In this document: one piece after another, positions 1 through 11,549 of the stretch
How positions within the stretch are numbered: position 1 is the first letter of the stretch
Layout of the letters: every line of letters starts with the position of its first letter
DNA from: Oncomelania hupensis
Taxonomy: Eukaryota; Mollusca; Gastropoda; Littorinimorpha; Pomatiopsidae
Assembly (NCBI GenBank): GCA_036898135.1
Contig: CM072511.1
Coordinates: 76,961,254 to 77,025,253 of the forward strand
Direction of reading: 5' to 3'
DNA: 64,000 nt
The notes under the pieces: generated by a model
What the model was told of the DNA's origin: nothing
The model's database searches: none
The model's input: the letters and a program-made list of their open reading frames with translations, nothing else
Translations under genes and position numbers: made by a program

Positions 1-1100
1 AGATAGATAGAAAAATGGTAAAAGATCACTGTCACACTAGCTTTCACACGGCTATGAATCATATGTAGTCCAGCCACTTGATAACAGTCAAAATCACACA
101 TGTATTTCTTCTACTTTATACACGATCTTCGAAGTACGAATCTAACTTAAAAGTTCAATTGTCAATGCGAATGGTTCGCTCGCTGATAGTCTAGGCAGCT
201 ATTATTTCTTCATAGGGCACTGGCTACTACCGTTCATGAAGAGTGGACTACTGTGGTCCTTTTGCTACAGTTTTAGTGCACTGTTTCCTGGGCACTTAAC
301 TGTATGGATGCGTGGGTGAAGCGCTGCGTTGAGGTAGCTTCTGGTACACGCTGGGTCATCGTGTAGTCTTTGACTTTTGGTTTGACGTTTGGGGCTATCT
401 GCGCACGATGCTGTAGATGCCTCGGCAGCCAACTCGAATCGTAGATTAGGTTCTGCTTTTCTGTTGAGTTGGGCTCACGATATCCTGCCTGCTAGTCTGT
501 AACATATGAGACGAAATTCTGCACATCCCTGAATAATAGGTCTGTGCAGAGCTTCTCACTGAAAGCCAAAGTAGCCCTCAGTGATAGCTCCACATCTCTA
601 TACATAAGCGACGAACATTCGGCTAAGTCGGTGGTCCACTGGAATCTCCACTCTAATTTCCTATACATACAAGTGGCTACTTGATTGAATTCAAAAATTC
701 AACAAGCACTGCTTCCCTGTTCTATCAGTGGAGATATTTCTCTGCTCTAGTGTAACTGTGTACTGCTCAGAGCTTTCCACACAACTGACCTATACTTGGC
801 TTGGACTGAATCAGCCAGAACTGGTTCTAAACGCTCTACCTGTGTCCTGATTGGCTGAGACAATCTAAGTGGCTATAAAGTTCAAAACTCGATCGTAGGC
901 CGCGATGATGTCACTAAACGGCTCGCGTCAGCTCGCAGTGTGTGTGTACACATCAGTTATACCCTAATCGTCTGCTATAGACTACAGTAACCTTCTAAGT
1001 TGTACTACTGCTAAACAAGCAAAAGTTTAAATAGTGAGGGGTAAACGGGTCTGTTTGTGACACTCTGTACCCCAGCCTAAACACAGACCGAGCTAAACAA
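1..1100. other. No recognisable gene
   Basis: Apart from a few GATA units at the extreme left edge I see no coding frame, RNA gene or repeat that I can name here. The stretch lies just 3' of the inverted gag-like remnant and could hold its decayed 3' untranslated region, but I could not find the terminal motif or the (AACG)n tail that the other two copies carry. Confidence 0.4.
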
Positions 1101-1109
1101 ATAAATGTA

Positions 1110-2831
1110 TTAAGGTAATTCACCGGGTGATTCACTAGAGGTCCCCATAGAATAAGACGAGAGGGTTACAGTTTCCATTGTGCAGAGCCCAGCAACAACA
1201 AAACCCACCGTCACAGAGACCAGCTTAGTGAGGTTATCTACCACGTTTTCTATTCTATGAATCGCCGTCCAGGGGCCAGGCCCGTGATCCGACGACAGTT
1301 TATTAAGGTCAGTCAAGGAGCCAGGTGCTCCCGAACCAACGTGAGCTACGGCAGACGTCCCGCCCGAGTCGCGCTCAATCGCCAGGCGATGGGGCGCTCC
1401 AGGCGGGGAACGGGAAACTGTGAGTTGACACGTTATCTTCGGCTCCGCGGAGGCAACCGGAGCGGCGACCTCGGCCGCCGGGGCAATCAGGTCGGAAGCG
1501 GCACGAGGCCCCGTGGAGGCGGAGTCCCGATTAAGCTGGTTTTTAGCTAGGTGAAGGCTCATAGCCCGAGGCATGTAAGTCTCTGCCCGCAACAGGTTCG
1601 CCAAGGAGCGCTCCCGACGGGCAGGACAATTATTGTTGGCTGCAGAGTGCTCACCCCGGCAATTGAGGCAAAAGCGCCTTGGAGCCTTACAGGAGGAGCC
1701 CGTGTGGCCAACAAAGCCACACGTGGAACAGACCTTGGAGTCGTATCGACAGTTTTTTTTTTTTTAATGTGGCCCAGACGCTGACAACGGCAGCAGCGAA
1801 GGACCGGGGCGACGAAATGGGAGACCGGGTACTCCCGGCGATTTAGCAGCAGAACCGCGGGCAACGCCTCCGCCTCAAAACTAACGCGCACCGAGCCAGA
1901 CGGCTCTCCGCCCGCAAGAGGGAGCCGTCCAAATCCCTGGACCACGCAGAGAGTGACCGAGCCATCTGGCCCAATCGTGCCGTCACACGCGGCCCCCATC
2001 TCCTCCATCGAGACCGCCAGCGGAACACCGCGAATGACTCCCTCAACCACAGGGACCGGGATCGCGCAGGCGATCGAGATCTGGCCCAACGTATCAAGCT
2101 TCGTCAGCTGAAGTTGTCGATGCTGGGACACGCAGCCCACCAGGAAGCCCTCTCCGAGGGGCCTAACCCTATCGATTGCACCAACAGCGCCTCGCAACAA
2201 TTCGGCTAACTTCCAGCGAATGGAATTCAGGGAGACCACAGAGGGCTCCCCGGTCTGTCTAACCACTACTGGGAACCGCAGGAGGCAATGAATGTGCTCT
2301 CTGGGAGGCCTTTGTTTTTTTGTTTTTGTCACTTTCCACTCACCGGGGAGGGGGGGGGGAGCCAGAAGAGAAAACGGAAGCAGAGGGTGACAGAAAGGGG
2401 CCGCCAGGGGGCCACCCCCTCATCATCAATCACCCGGCCCCCGCCGCACACTCCCAGGGGGGAGTCGCCCAGCTCAATCTGGGCGGCGGAGGAGCCGAAC
2501 GTATCCATGGAAGTCGACGAGTCCGAAAGGGCCTCGCGCGGGCGCCTCAGTGGAGGGGGGGATAGGGGGGGGGGGTCCAAGGCCAGGGACACCGGGGCAT
2601 CCCTACCGCAGCGGAAATCATTCGAGTCCTCCCGGTCGCCGGCCGGGGAGGGGTTTCCAACCGCGATTAGGCGAGTGCGGATACTAGAGCGGCAGCGGGG
2701 GCCGCTGGCCTGGATTTAAGCTTTGACACGGTCAGTGTCACACTACGGACAATAGTGGAGTCTTTACGGACTCCCACCGCCAGGGATTTACGCCCAGTCG
2801 GGATGGAAGACGTCCGCGAGTCAGACTCCAT
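1110..2831 (-). pseudogene. Gag-like ORF1 of a non-LTR retroelement, copy 1 (frameshifted)
   Basis: This is a decayed zinc-knuckle nucleic-acid-binding ORF1 of the kind found in I/Jockey-type retrotransposons. The likely start is the ATG at 2831, because the first codons and the motif R-K-D-S line up with the intact copy at 54148. The reading then moves through several frames. The central part (1559-2332) matches the intact protein through W-K-L-A-E, I-D-R-V-R, L-G-E-G and the first knuckle C-R-C-Q-R-L-G-H. A 13-base T run at 1751-1763 breaks the frame in the knuckles. The last part (1110-1604) keeps L-A-N-L-L-R-A, Y-M-P-R and the P-W-x-A-I helix. The 5' side has a long A run at 2846-2866, and similarity to the 5' leader of the intact copy reaches about 3010. 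No reverse transcriptase follows on the 3' side (positions 1-1110). It is clearly non-functional. Confidence 0.8.
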
Positions 2832-3405
2832 GGCACACAAGACTAAAAAAAAAAAAAAAAAAAAAATTATAAGAGAATAACCGTCGGCAAAATATCAGAC
2901 CTACAGGACCTAAAAAACGGCTAAAAAAAAAACCAATTTAAAACTTTGGAAACTTAGTGAAACTTAATAAAATGGTAACTAGATAAGAAAAAGTCTATAA
3001 GTCCAGGACTCAAAAGGTGGCACGGGGCCCTACGAATTGACGCCCACTGGGAGGGGGTTTAGCACAGACGGCTATGCTCCCCGCTCACATGGGATGAGAC
3101 AACGGTCTCTAGGGGGCGTAAGATAATATATTCACCTAGTGAAGGGTGGGTCTGGGAGCAGGCCGGGCTTCTTCACCGCTTGTCCACTGAGTCAGCCGTC
3201 TGGGTACGACAGGAAATGGAGAAGCAAGCCTGCCACCGAGGGGGAGGCAGCAGCTATGGGGTCAGGGGTGCTAAGGGGACGGTAGCAGTGTAGAGGAGAA
3301 CAAGCTGGGATCACCGGTCTCGAAGAGAAGATAGTCTCAGATGAACTGCTGTGTCGTAGAGCGCACTACGCCACACCCTTGCAATCATTGTTGTGCGTTG
3401 TTGTG

Positions 3406-3483
3406 TGTGACGCGTCTCCGTTTGGTTATCTATTATACACGTCACTGGCATAGGCGATGATAACCAAAGGAAGACGCGTCACA
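3406..3483. repeat. Imperfect palindrome, dispersed repeat
   Basis: Arms of about 23 bases beginning TGTGACGCGTCT and ending in the GGTTATC / GATAACC pair flank a loop of roughly 30 bases. The flank to about 3530 recurs in inverted orientation at 51330-51400 (CTTGTATCTGGACACGCG block). This points to a short inverted-repeat element rather than a chance hairpin. Confidence 0.6.
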
Positions 3484-3879
3484 GGCGTCCGCGTGTCCAG
3501 ATACAAGCGCCTGTGCTTGGAAGGTTATAATCTTCGCTCATCTTTCGCTACAGACACGTGCACTCCGTAAAATTTTTAATTAACATTTTCATCCATCCCT
3601 CCTTCATTTCCACTAAATCATCCACTCTTTCACCTGCACTTTATCAAAACTATCGGTGAACAAAATACTTCTCGCTACGCGACAATGAACATTCTGTTCT
3701 TGTTATGAAGTCACCTCGCGAATTCCCTACTATGAAGTCATAGAAACAGCCAAAGCAAAACCGCGCGCTGCTAGTGTAGTTGTGTCCAGTCACGTACAAT
3801 TATAACTCTAGGTTTTCACCCAGCACTTACAATATACGACCTTTCGGATGGTTAGTTAAATATTCAATGCTTAATTCAA

Positions 3880-4165
3880 AGAGCCGAATCAGGACCATAA
3901 TTTGGTTGAAAGAGAAATCGCCCCTGACCCGTATAAAAGATCCGCTGAAACTACCCTAGTGGTAACACTGAAGGCACTCCACCAGCCGGTCACTTTATAA
4001 TAAAGGCATCCCACCCAGGGGACGCTGAGGCTATACTCTAGTTTATCGAACTCCCTTTTACAAAAACAAAATGGAATATAAACATTATTAAAAAATATCA
4101 ACAAAACACATGCATATAAAATGCCAACATTGTTAAATAATAATATCATAGGAAGCCCTAGTGAC
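3880..4165 (-). repeat. TATA-bearing SINE-like repeat, copy 1, 3' half
   Basis: This is the 3' half of the interspersed family described at 47180-47762. It is read on the minus strand from the target duplication at 4153-4165 to the GATTCGGCTC end. It was separated from its 5' half (8043-8308) by the LINE at 4166-8042. The end near 3880 is eroded: the usual TAATG tail is missing. Confidence 0.8.
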
Positions 4166-4232
4166 GTTGTTGTTGTTGTTGTTGATTTTTATTGTCTTAA
4201 TTCATCAAGATGATAAGACAAAAAAAAAAAAA

Positions 4233-4265
<33 letters not shown>

Positions 4266-4307
4266 TTAAAAAAAAATTAAATAAATAAATAAAGAAAGAA
4301 ATAAATA

Positions 4308-4388
<81 letters not shown>

Positions 4389-7300
4389 AAAAAAAATAAT
4401 TAAATTAAATTAAATTAAACGATTATATTAATCTTGCAACAGGTGAATCAAAGAGTATTTTCGCTAAGATAATACACAAAGGATAATTAAGTTCTTTTAA
4501 GGATGTTTTGTCATTCATCTCCAGCGGCAAAATAGGGGCAATAGTAGAGCATGCAAACAACATGTGTTCTAAAGACAAAGGTCTCTCACAGGCACATAAA
4601 ACATTTTTACAATATTTCGGTCTTATTGCATTTAACCATATTCGATTTGCCATTGAGGAAATAGCTCTTGAGACTTTACTCTGCTCTTCAAAATGTGTGT
4701 CAAATATAATTGTTCGAAGTAAAAATTGTTCAATATGATGTTGTATTTCTCTAGGGGATTTCTTCAATGCAATAACCTTGGAGTTCAAATTTGAGGCACC
4801 CTGTTTTGCCCCCCTATCTGCCCAGTCATTATAGAGAAACCCACTATGTGACGGTATCCAACAGAAACTTACATCTGTTCCGTTAACAATTAAATTGTTG
4901 ATTTTATGCTTTATTTCAATAACAATTTCTTTTCTTTCCTTAGACTTGTTTGATTGCAATGCCTCCAGGACAGTCATTGAATCTACACACACAACAATTT
5001 GTAAAATATTTGTAGACAGACTTTCAATTTTGCTTAGAGCCATTAAAACTGCTATTAATTCTGCAGTGAAAATCGAAATCCCCTTACCTAAATAAAAAGA
5101 TTCTTTTACATTGAATTCTGGTATAACATATGCCGCTCCTGCATCGGATGATTCTAGCACAGAACCATCTGTATAAATTTTTAAATGTTGATAATATTTG
5201 CTTTCCAAGTGTATTCGAGCCTTTGTAGCCAGTATGTCTGCATTATTAAATTTATTTTCTGTACAATAATGAATATCAAAAAAGGCTGTATTAAGTTCCC
5301 ATGGTGGGAATGGAGACGTATAGGAAATTGGATCTAGAGCTACGAAGTCTTCTTGAACAGTTTGTATAAGGTCTTTTGTATATGTTGCAATTGTTTCAAA
5401 AGAAGAAACTTTTTTTGCATGTTTAGGGAAGTCTGTGTCAGATCTTAACAATATCTCTTCTTTATTATAATTCAGGACTGCTTTTGCTCTCACAATGTAC
5501 TTTGCGCAAGCCAATTTTCTCCAATCAAGTAAATGCATTATCCCTGCTAGCGTATAGACTTTTTCAGTACGTGTATGGACTGATAATCCTAGAGCTAATT
5601 TTAAAGCTTTGCTATCTAGGCTTTGTAACTTTTTTAAATACGATTTTGGAGCCGAAAAGTAAACCTCTTGCCCATACGTTAACTTAGATCTCATCAGAGA
5701 ACAAGCTAGATGTATTAATGTTTTTGAATCCTGTCCCCAAGGTTTCCTACTGATTATTTTTAGAAGATTATAAATTTTAAGTGCTTTTTGAGTGAGATAA
5801 TCAATGTGCCTTTTCCAATTCAATTTTGTTGTAAGATAAACTCCAAGAAATTTTACTACTTTCACATACTTAAGTTCAGTGTTGTCAATCACGATTTTAG
5901 GAAGCAATCTAGGCTCTTGTCCATTACTAAACAATATTAAATTAGTTTTTTCTTTTGAAAGCTCTAAACCATTTTTAATCATAAAAGAACTTATTATATT
6001 TATTTTCCGTTGGTAACAATTTGTCACGTGTTTAATGTCAAAAAGGGACGTTTTTCGTTTTAGATTTACATTCATCCATAGTGCTATATCATCAGCATAT
6101 TGAGCAAGAGAAACATTTTTGCCTATCACTTTAGGTAGATCATGAATTAATATATTGAACAATACAGGTGAGATGATTGCCCCCTGAGGAATTCCTATAT
6201 CTGTGTTTTGACTAGACGAATAGGAATTACCTACTTTAACCTTTATCTTCCTATTAGATAGAAGACTTTTAATGTAAGAGTACATGTTACCTGAAATTCC
6301 TATACTTTTTAACTTGTACAATAAACGAGTGTGCCACACTCTGTCGTACGCTTTATTGATGTCAAAAAACGTAGCTAATACCCCTTTTCGTCTGGCAAAT
6401 TGTTTCTTTATATTCGTTGTAAGTTTCACAAGATGATCTGTAGTTGATCTTCCCTTTTGAAAACCAGCTTGGTTAATTGGAATTACACTTGTCTTATTAC
6501 AAAAATGCAATAATCTTTCCAGTACTATCTTTTCCATAACTTTACATGTGTGAGAGGTTAAAGCAATAGGCCTATAACTAGAAACGACAGCACGAGGCTT
6601 ACCTGATTTTAGAATAGGTATTATTAGAGAGGAATTCCAGAATTCGGGTAAATTTCCTGATATCCAAGCCTTTTGTATTATAATATGTAGTACATTCAAC
6701 CATTGTTCAGGCAGATGTGAAAGCATTTTATACGAAATACCATCTAAACCAACCGCTGAATTTTTTCGACTAAGTTCCAAAATGGCATTTTGTAATTCTT
6801 TTAAGGTAATTTTAGAATTAAAGTACATATTGTTATCAGGCGGTGGCGGCTCATACTTTGTACTCTTTTCTTCTCGTTCTCTTTCTTCTTTAATGTTAGA
6901 AGGTAAACTTGATGAATGACTTATCGTAACAAAATGTTTCACAAATGCTTCTGATTTTTCTTGGGGTGTGGGAAAATTATTGCTATCTATTTTCAAAGGA
7001 CATTGGGGAAGTCTATACCCATTTTGCATTTCAGAGAGTTTTTTCCATACTTTTGATGCATCCTTACAACTATTTATTTCAGAATTGCAGTAATTTGACC
7101 AGAAAGCTTGTTTCTCTGAGGCAATTACTTTGTTGCAATTAATTTTAGCTCTTTTCATCTCTGTAAAGGATTGTGATGTTCGAATTTTTAACCACGTTTT
7201 ATAAGCCTCCTTTTTTTCATCTACTGCTTTTTTGCAAATATCATTCCACCATATATTACCAGCTCGGACCTTTTTTTTGTATGCACGTTTTTTGGGTATA

Positions 7301-8042
7301 GATTTTGAAGCTGCATTATGAATATGTTTTATAAATGTGTTATATGCAACATTTATATCATCATCATTAACAAAGTTTGTGTCATATGATAATAAAACGT
7401 TTTGAAAATCTTGCCAATTTGCGCGGCTATAAATATATTTTGGCACTGGATCCTCTGCAAGATCAATTTCAACACTGCTGTCACATATTATTATCAATGG
7501 CAAATGATCACTGCCTAATGAGTCAGATTCCACTTCCCACATACAGTCCGAATAAAGGTCTGGTGTGGTAAAAGTTAAGTCTATAGCGGAAGGCCGATGT
7601 GTTGATACATCCGGAATCCGAGTGATACGACCGTCATTTAAAATCAACAAATTAGAATCGATGACGTTGTCACAAAAAATATTATTTGTACATGAATTGC
7701 AACCTTTATCCCATAAAGGAGAATGTGTGTTAAAGTCACCACACACAAACCATGACTCAGATGAGTCAAAACTTTTCAGCCAGTCAGTGTTTGTGTTGTT
7801 TGTGCCTTTTGGAAAATAAACACTTAAAATGTTAACACATTTATCTTTGTTAAGTTTCACTTTGATTGCTGCCGAATGAACATCCTGATGTTGAATAAAG
7901 GACGTTGATTGAATGTTATACTCCAAATCATGACGGATATACACCGCAGCTTGAACGTTATTAGTGTCAGTGTTTATAACAGGTGGGTAGTAAAAACCCT
8001 TTAGTTTAGGCAATTTTCTGTTGCTAACATTCAAAGACTGTA
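4166..8042 (-). mobile_element. I-like LINE with RNase H, 5'-truncated, recent insertion
   Basis: A non-LTR retrotransposon inserted into a SINE-like repeat. The 13-bp target duplication, AAGCCCTAGTGAC on the + strand, is perfect and lies at 4153-4165 and 8043-8055; the element is taken as the interval between them. On the minus strand it runs from inside the endonuclease domain through RT and RNase H, then an AT-rich 3' region with long (AAT)n runs (4215-4390), an AATAAA-type signal and a (CAA)n tail at 4166-4183. The N-terminal part of the endonuclease is missing, which is typical of incomplete target-primed reverse transcription. Related truncated copies are at 40442-41982 and 59102-60494. 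Confidence 0.9.
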
Positions 8043-8103
8043 AAGCCCTAGTGACCATTTGGCAGAAAGTGCAATATTCCCAAGCTGACCCAACAGACCT
8101 CAT
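4423..8103 (-). CDS. LINE ORF2: endonuclease (partial), reverse transcriptase, RNase H; chimeric N-terminus
   Basis: A 1226-residue frame from the first ATG (8103); the frame stays open back to 8214 but without an earlier ATG. The first 20 or so residues come from the host SINE-like repeat; LINE sequence starts at 8042. Domains in order are an APE-type endonuclease lacking its start (G-D-F-N-T-H and S-D-H-L-P-L visible), a reverse transcriptase (S-Y-R-P-I-A-L, F-D-I-N-K-A-Y-D, G-I-P-Q-G, catalytic Y-A-D-D at 6088-6099), and a C-terminal RNase H with the four acidic positions in Y-T-D-G-S, T-A-E-L, C-V-D-S and N-D-W-A-D. A short Cys/His cluster (C-A-C-E...H) closes the protein. RNase H after RT places it in the I group of LINEs (I/Nimb-like, inferred). 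No stop or frameshift occurs over 3.7 kb, so the insertion is young. With part of the endonuclease absent, autonomous mobility is unlikely. Confidence 0.88.
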   Translation of the reverse strand: MRSVGSAWEYCTFCQMVTRALQSLNVSNRKLPKLKGFYYPPVINTDTNNVQAAVYIRHDLEYNIQSTSFIQHQDVHSAAIKVKLNKDKCVNILSVYFPKGTNNTNTDWLKSFDSSESWFVCGDFNTHSPLWDKGCNSCTNNIFCDNVIDSNLLILNDGRITRIPDVSTHRPSAIDLTFTTPDLYSDCMWEVESDSLGSDHLPLIIICDSSVEIDLAEDPVPKYIYSRANWQDFQNVLLSYDTNFVNDDDINVAYNTFIKHIHNAASKSIPKKRAYKKKVRAGNIWWNDICKKAVDEKKEAYKTWLKIRTSQSFTEMKRAKINCNKVIASEKQAFWSNYCNSEINSCKDASKVWKKLSEMQNGYRLPQCPLKIDSNNFPTPQEKSEAFVKHFVTISHSSSLPSNIKEEREREEKSTKYEPPPPDNNMYFNSKITLKELQNAILELSRKNSAVGLDGISYKMLSHLPEQWLNVLHIIIQKAWISGNLPEFWNSSLIIPILKSGKPRAVVSSYRPIALTSHTCKVMEKIVLERLLHFCNKTSVIPINQAGFQKGRSTTDHLVKLTTNIKKQFARRKGVLATFFDINKAYDRVWHTRLLYKLKSIGISGNMYSYIKSLLSNRKIKVKVGNSYSSSQNTDIGIPQGAIISPVLFNILIHDLPKVIGKNVSLAQYADDIALWMNVNLKRKTSLFDIKHVTNCYQRKINIISSFMIKNGLELSKEKTNLILFSNGQEPRLLPKIVIDNTELKYVKVVKFLGVYLTTKLNWKRHIDYLTQKALKIYNLLKIISRKPWGQDSKTLIHLACSLMRSKLTYGQEVYFSAPKSYLKKLQSLDSKALKLALGLSVHTRTEKVYTLAGIMHLLDWRKLACAKYIVRAKAVLNYNKEEILLRSDTDFPKHAKKVSSFETIATYTKDLIQTVQEDFVALDPISYTSPFPPWELNTAFFDIHYCTENKFNNADILATKARIHLESKYYQHLKIYTDGSVLESSDAGAAYVIPEFNVKESFYLGKGISIFTAELIAVLMALSKIESLSTNILQIVVCVDSMTVLEALQSNKSKERKEIVIEIKHKINNLIVNGTDVSFCWIPSHSGFLYNDWADRGAKQGASNLNSKVIALKKSPREIQHHIEQFLLRTIIFDTHFEEQSKVSRAISSMANRIWLNAIRPKYCKNVLCACERPLSLEHMLFACSTIAPILPLEMNDKTSLKELNYPLCIILAKILFDSPVARLI

Positions 8104-8308
8104 ACACAAATGAAGAGTTTTGGGAGAGTGTTCAAGAAAAAAGGTAGGTGACTGGTCTAGCGAAGAAGAAAGTACATTAGATTGATAGAATAGAATAGGA
8201 ATGAGAAAGAACAAATGAGAAAGACAGCGACAGTGGGAATTTAAAGCACAAAATTTCCAGAAAGTGGGGATACTATTTATACAGAAACCCCCGGCACTCC
8301 TACGGGGT
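8043..8308 (-). repeat. TATA-bearing SINE-like repeat, copy 1, 5' half
   Basis: The minus-strand 5' end starts near 8308 with the family pattern CCCC-n-T-n-GG-n-GTGCCGGGGG, followed by TATAAATAG at 8281-8273. The segment ends at the 13-bp duplication next to the LINE and provides the start codon of the chimeric LINE frame. Confidence 0.85.
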
Positions 8309-8309
8309 T

Positions 8310-9420
8310 TATCAGATAGTTGGACACGACATTTTATGTTATTACTATTACTATTATGTTATTACTATTGCATTCATTTGAAAAGCACGCTTGCCCCTCA
8401 CAGGGAAGCTCCAAGAACGTTACATAAAACTGTTAAAGTACGGAACTGGAAGTAACATTCAAAAATGCTACATGTCACACCTAAATTCAAACATGCAAAG
8501 TTCAGGAATGAAAATGGGCGATACACAATGTAAAAGTCATTACAACAATAAATATTTAAACTTTCAATAGTCCAGTCTGCTAAGATTTATTATAACTGTT
8601 ATCTCTTAGTGAATTAAACATTTTATTAGTTTTTGCGTAAAAATCCTAACCTTAGACGCGTGCACTTTATAACCATAGTCTTCGTTGTTCTCGGTCGTCG
8701 GTAAATCAAGGCTGAAGCTCTTCGATCGGTCATTTCAAGGCTCTCATCCTGTTTACACACGCGTGGCGTCTCAGGTTGCATACCAGCCATGCCAATTCCA
8801 ACAAACGGTAACAGTAAATTCTGATTATCTGGGGCTCATGGAAATAAAATAACAATTTATTGTGACAAACTGACTGAATACTCGGCGCAGTGTGATATAG
8901 TTCTACATTACTAGGCCTACTTTCAAAATCTCGTACGTTTATAGTCCCCGACACATGGCATAAAGGGGAAAATGGATTAAGAAATCAAATGATATATAAA
9001 AGACATCTTTAAAAAGCCTCCAGGAAGCAATTCTAGATTAAAAATCATATCAGGACCACAATAAAACGATAAAAGTTACTATAAAAAGTGCCTCATATAG
9101 GCAGACTAGTAAAAACAAACTTAACACCCCTTTTAATAAATGCAATTTATAAGTGGCGGAAGTGGCCACACCAGGAAAGAAAAGAAAGGGGAAAATTGCC
9201 CAAGAAAAAAAGTGTTCGCTCTTTAAAATATTTTTATTGATTTGGACTCCATATACAAAAAGACAATACGAATGTAAAATACAGGACACGTAGGACAAGA
9301 TTTTTTCGTCGACAAATTTGACTAAATTGTCATTAAATTATTTATACAAATAAAACTAATAACTCGTCTTATTAAATCAACCTTAAAAAATTTCGAAGTG
9401 TGGGAGTTGTTTATATAGTT
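8310..9420. other. No recognisable gene
   Basis: AT-rich sequence with no frame, repeat or RNA gene that I can support. The short open frames on both strands show no domain motif. Confidence 0.4.
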
Positions 9421-9421
9421 A

Positions 9422-10208
<787 letters not shown>

Positions 10209-10797
10209 AAGTTATGTAGACGACTGAACGCCTTGTAGTTGGACATTTTAGGGACTATTATCCCACACCCCACTCCATGTCAAGGTCAGTTTTCCGTTGC
10301 GCCCCCTTTCACCTACACTTATTTCTCCTTGGGATTTACAATTAAAAGGTGAAAATCAGTCATCAAATAGACTACTTGTCTTGCTTCTACTTTGAAACTT
10401 ACCTTTTCCAGAAGATTTTTGAATGTGTAAGGATTGTTTGCTCTTCTAACAAGTGCGGGTAATGTGTTCCAGAGTGGTGCAACTCTGTAACTGAAACATT
10501 GCTTTTTTTTTTTGGTTAGTTTGACAGTGTTTATGAAAATATAATATTTTCAGCATTTCTAATATAGTGTCCAGTGCGAAATTTAAAAGAAGTGCTAGCT
10601 TTAATACGGACAGAAATTGCAAAGGTTTTGGCTATTTTGATATATCTCGCAAACATTGGTTTTTGGAAATTGTTGGGGTGGAGGTGAAGGACGTAGGACT
10701 TATACCTTTGCATTGCTGCACATATGCAAAAATAATAATCAATGTCAAACGTCGGGCGACACATTCTGTTTAGCTTTTCCGAACTACCCCGTTCCCA

Positions 10798-10800
<3 letters not shown>

Positions 10801-10867
<67 letters not shown>
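10801..10867. repeat. (TGA)n microsatellite
   Basis: About 22 uninterrupted TGA units. Confidence 0.95.
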
Positions 10868-10869
<2 letters not shown>

Positions 10870-11088
10870 ATGAGTTCCAGATTTTTTTTCCAGCTACTTG
10901 ATCCAGTTCGCTATGAAGAGAGACGGGATTGTCACGTTGGCATCGTGCACTGTGTGCGCACTCGGGGACTAAACGATCAATAAATCACAGATTTCACAGT
11001 TTGCTGATAGGAGTCTAGGTCGCAATTCATATAGCGTAGCTGAACCTTTAAGTCCATTTCTGAAGAGGGAACTATACGGGTCGCAATG

Positions 11089-11545
<457 letters not shown>

Positions 11546-11549
11546 AAAT

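Noticed and set aside
8104..8214. Upstream extension of the LINE ORF2 frame to 8214
   Set aside because: The codon at 8214 is TTG and no ATG occurs before 8103; this part is SINE-like repeat sequence.
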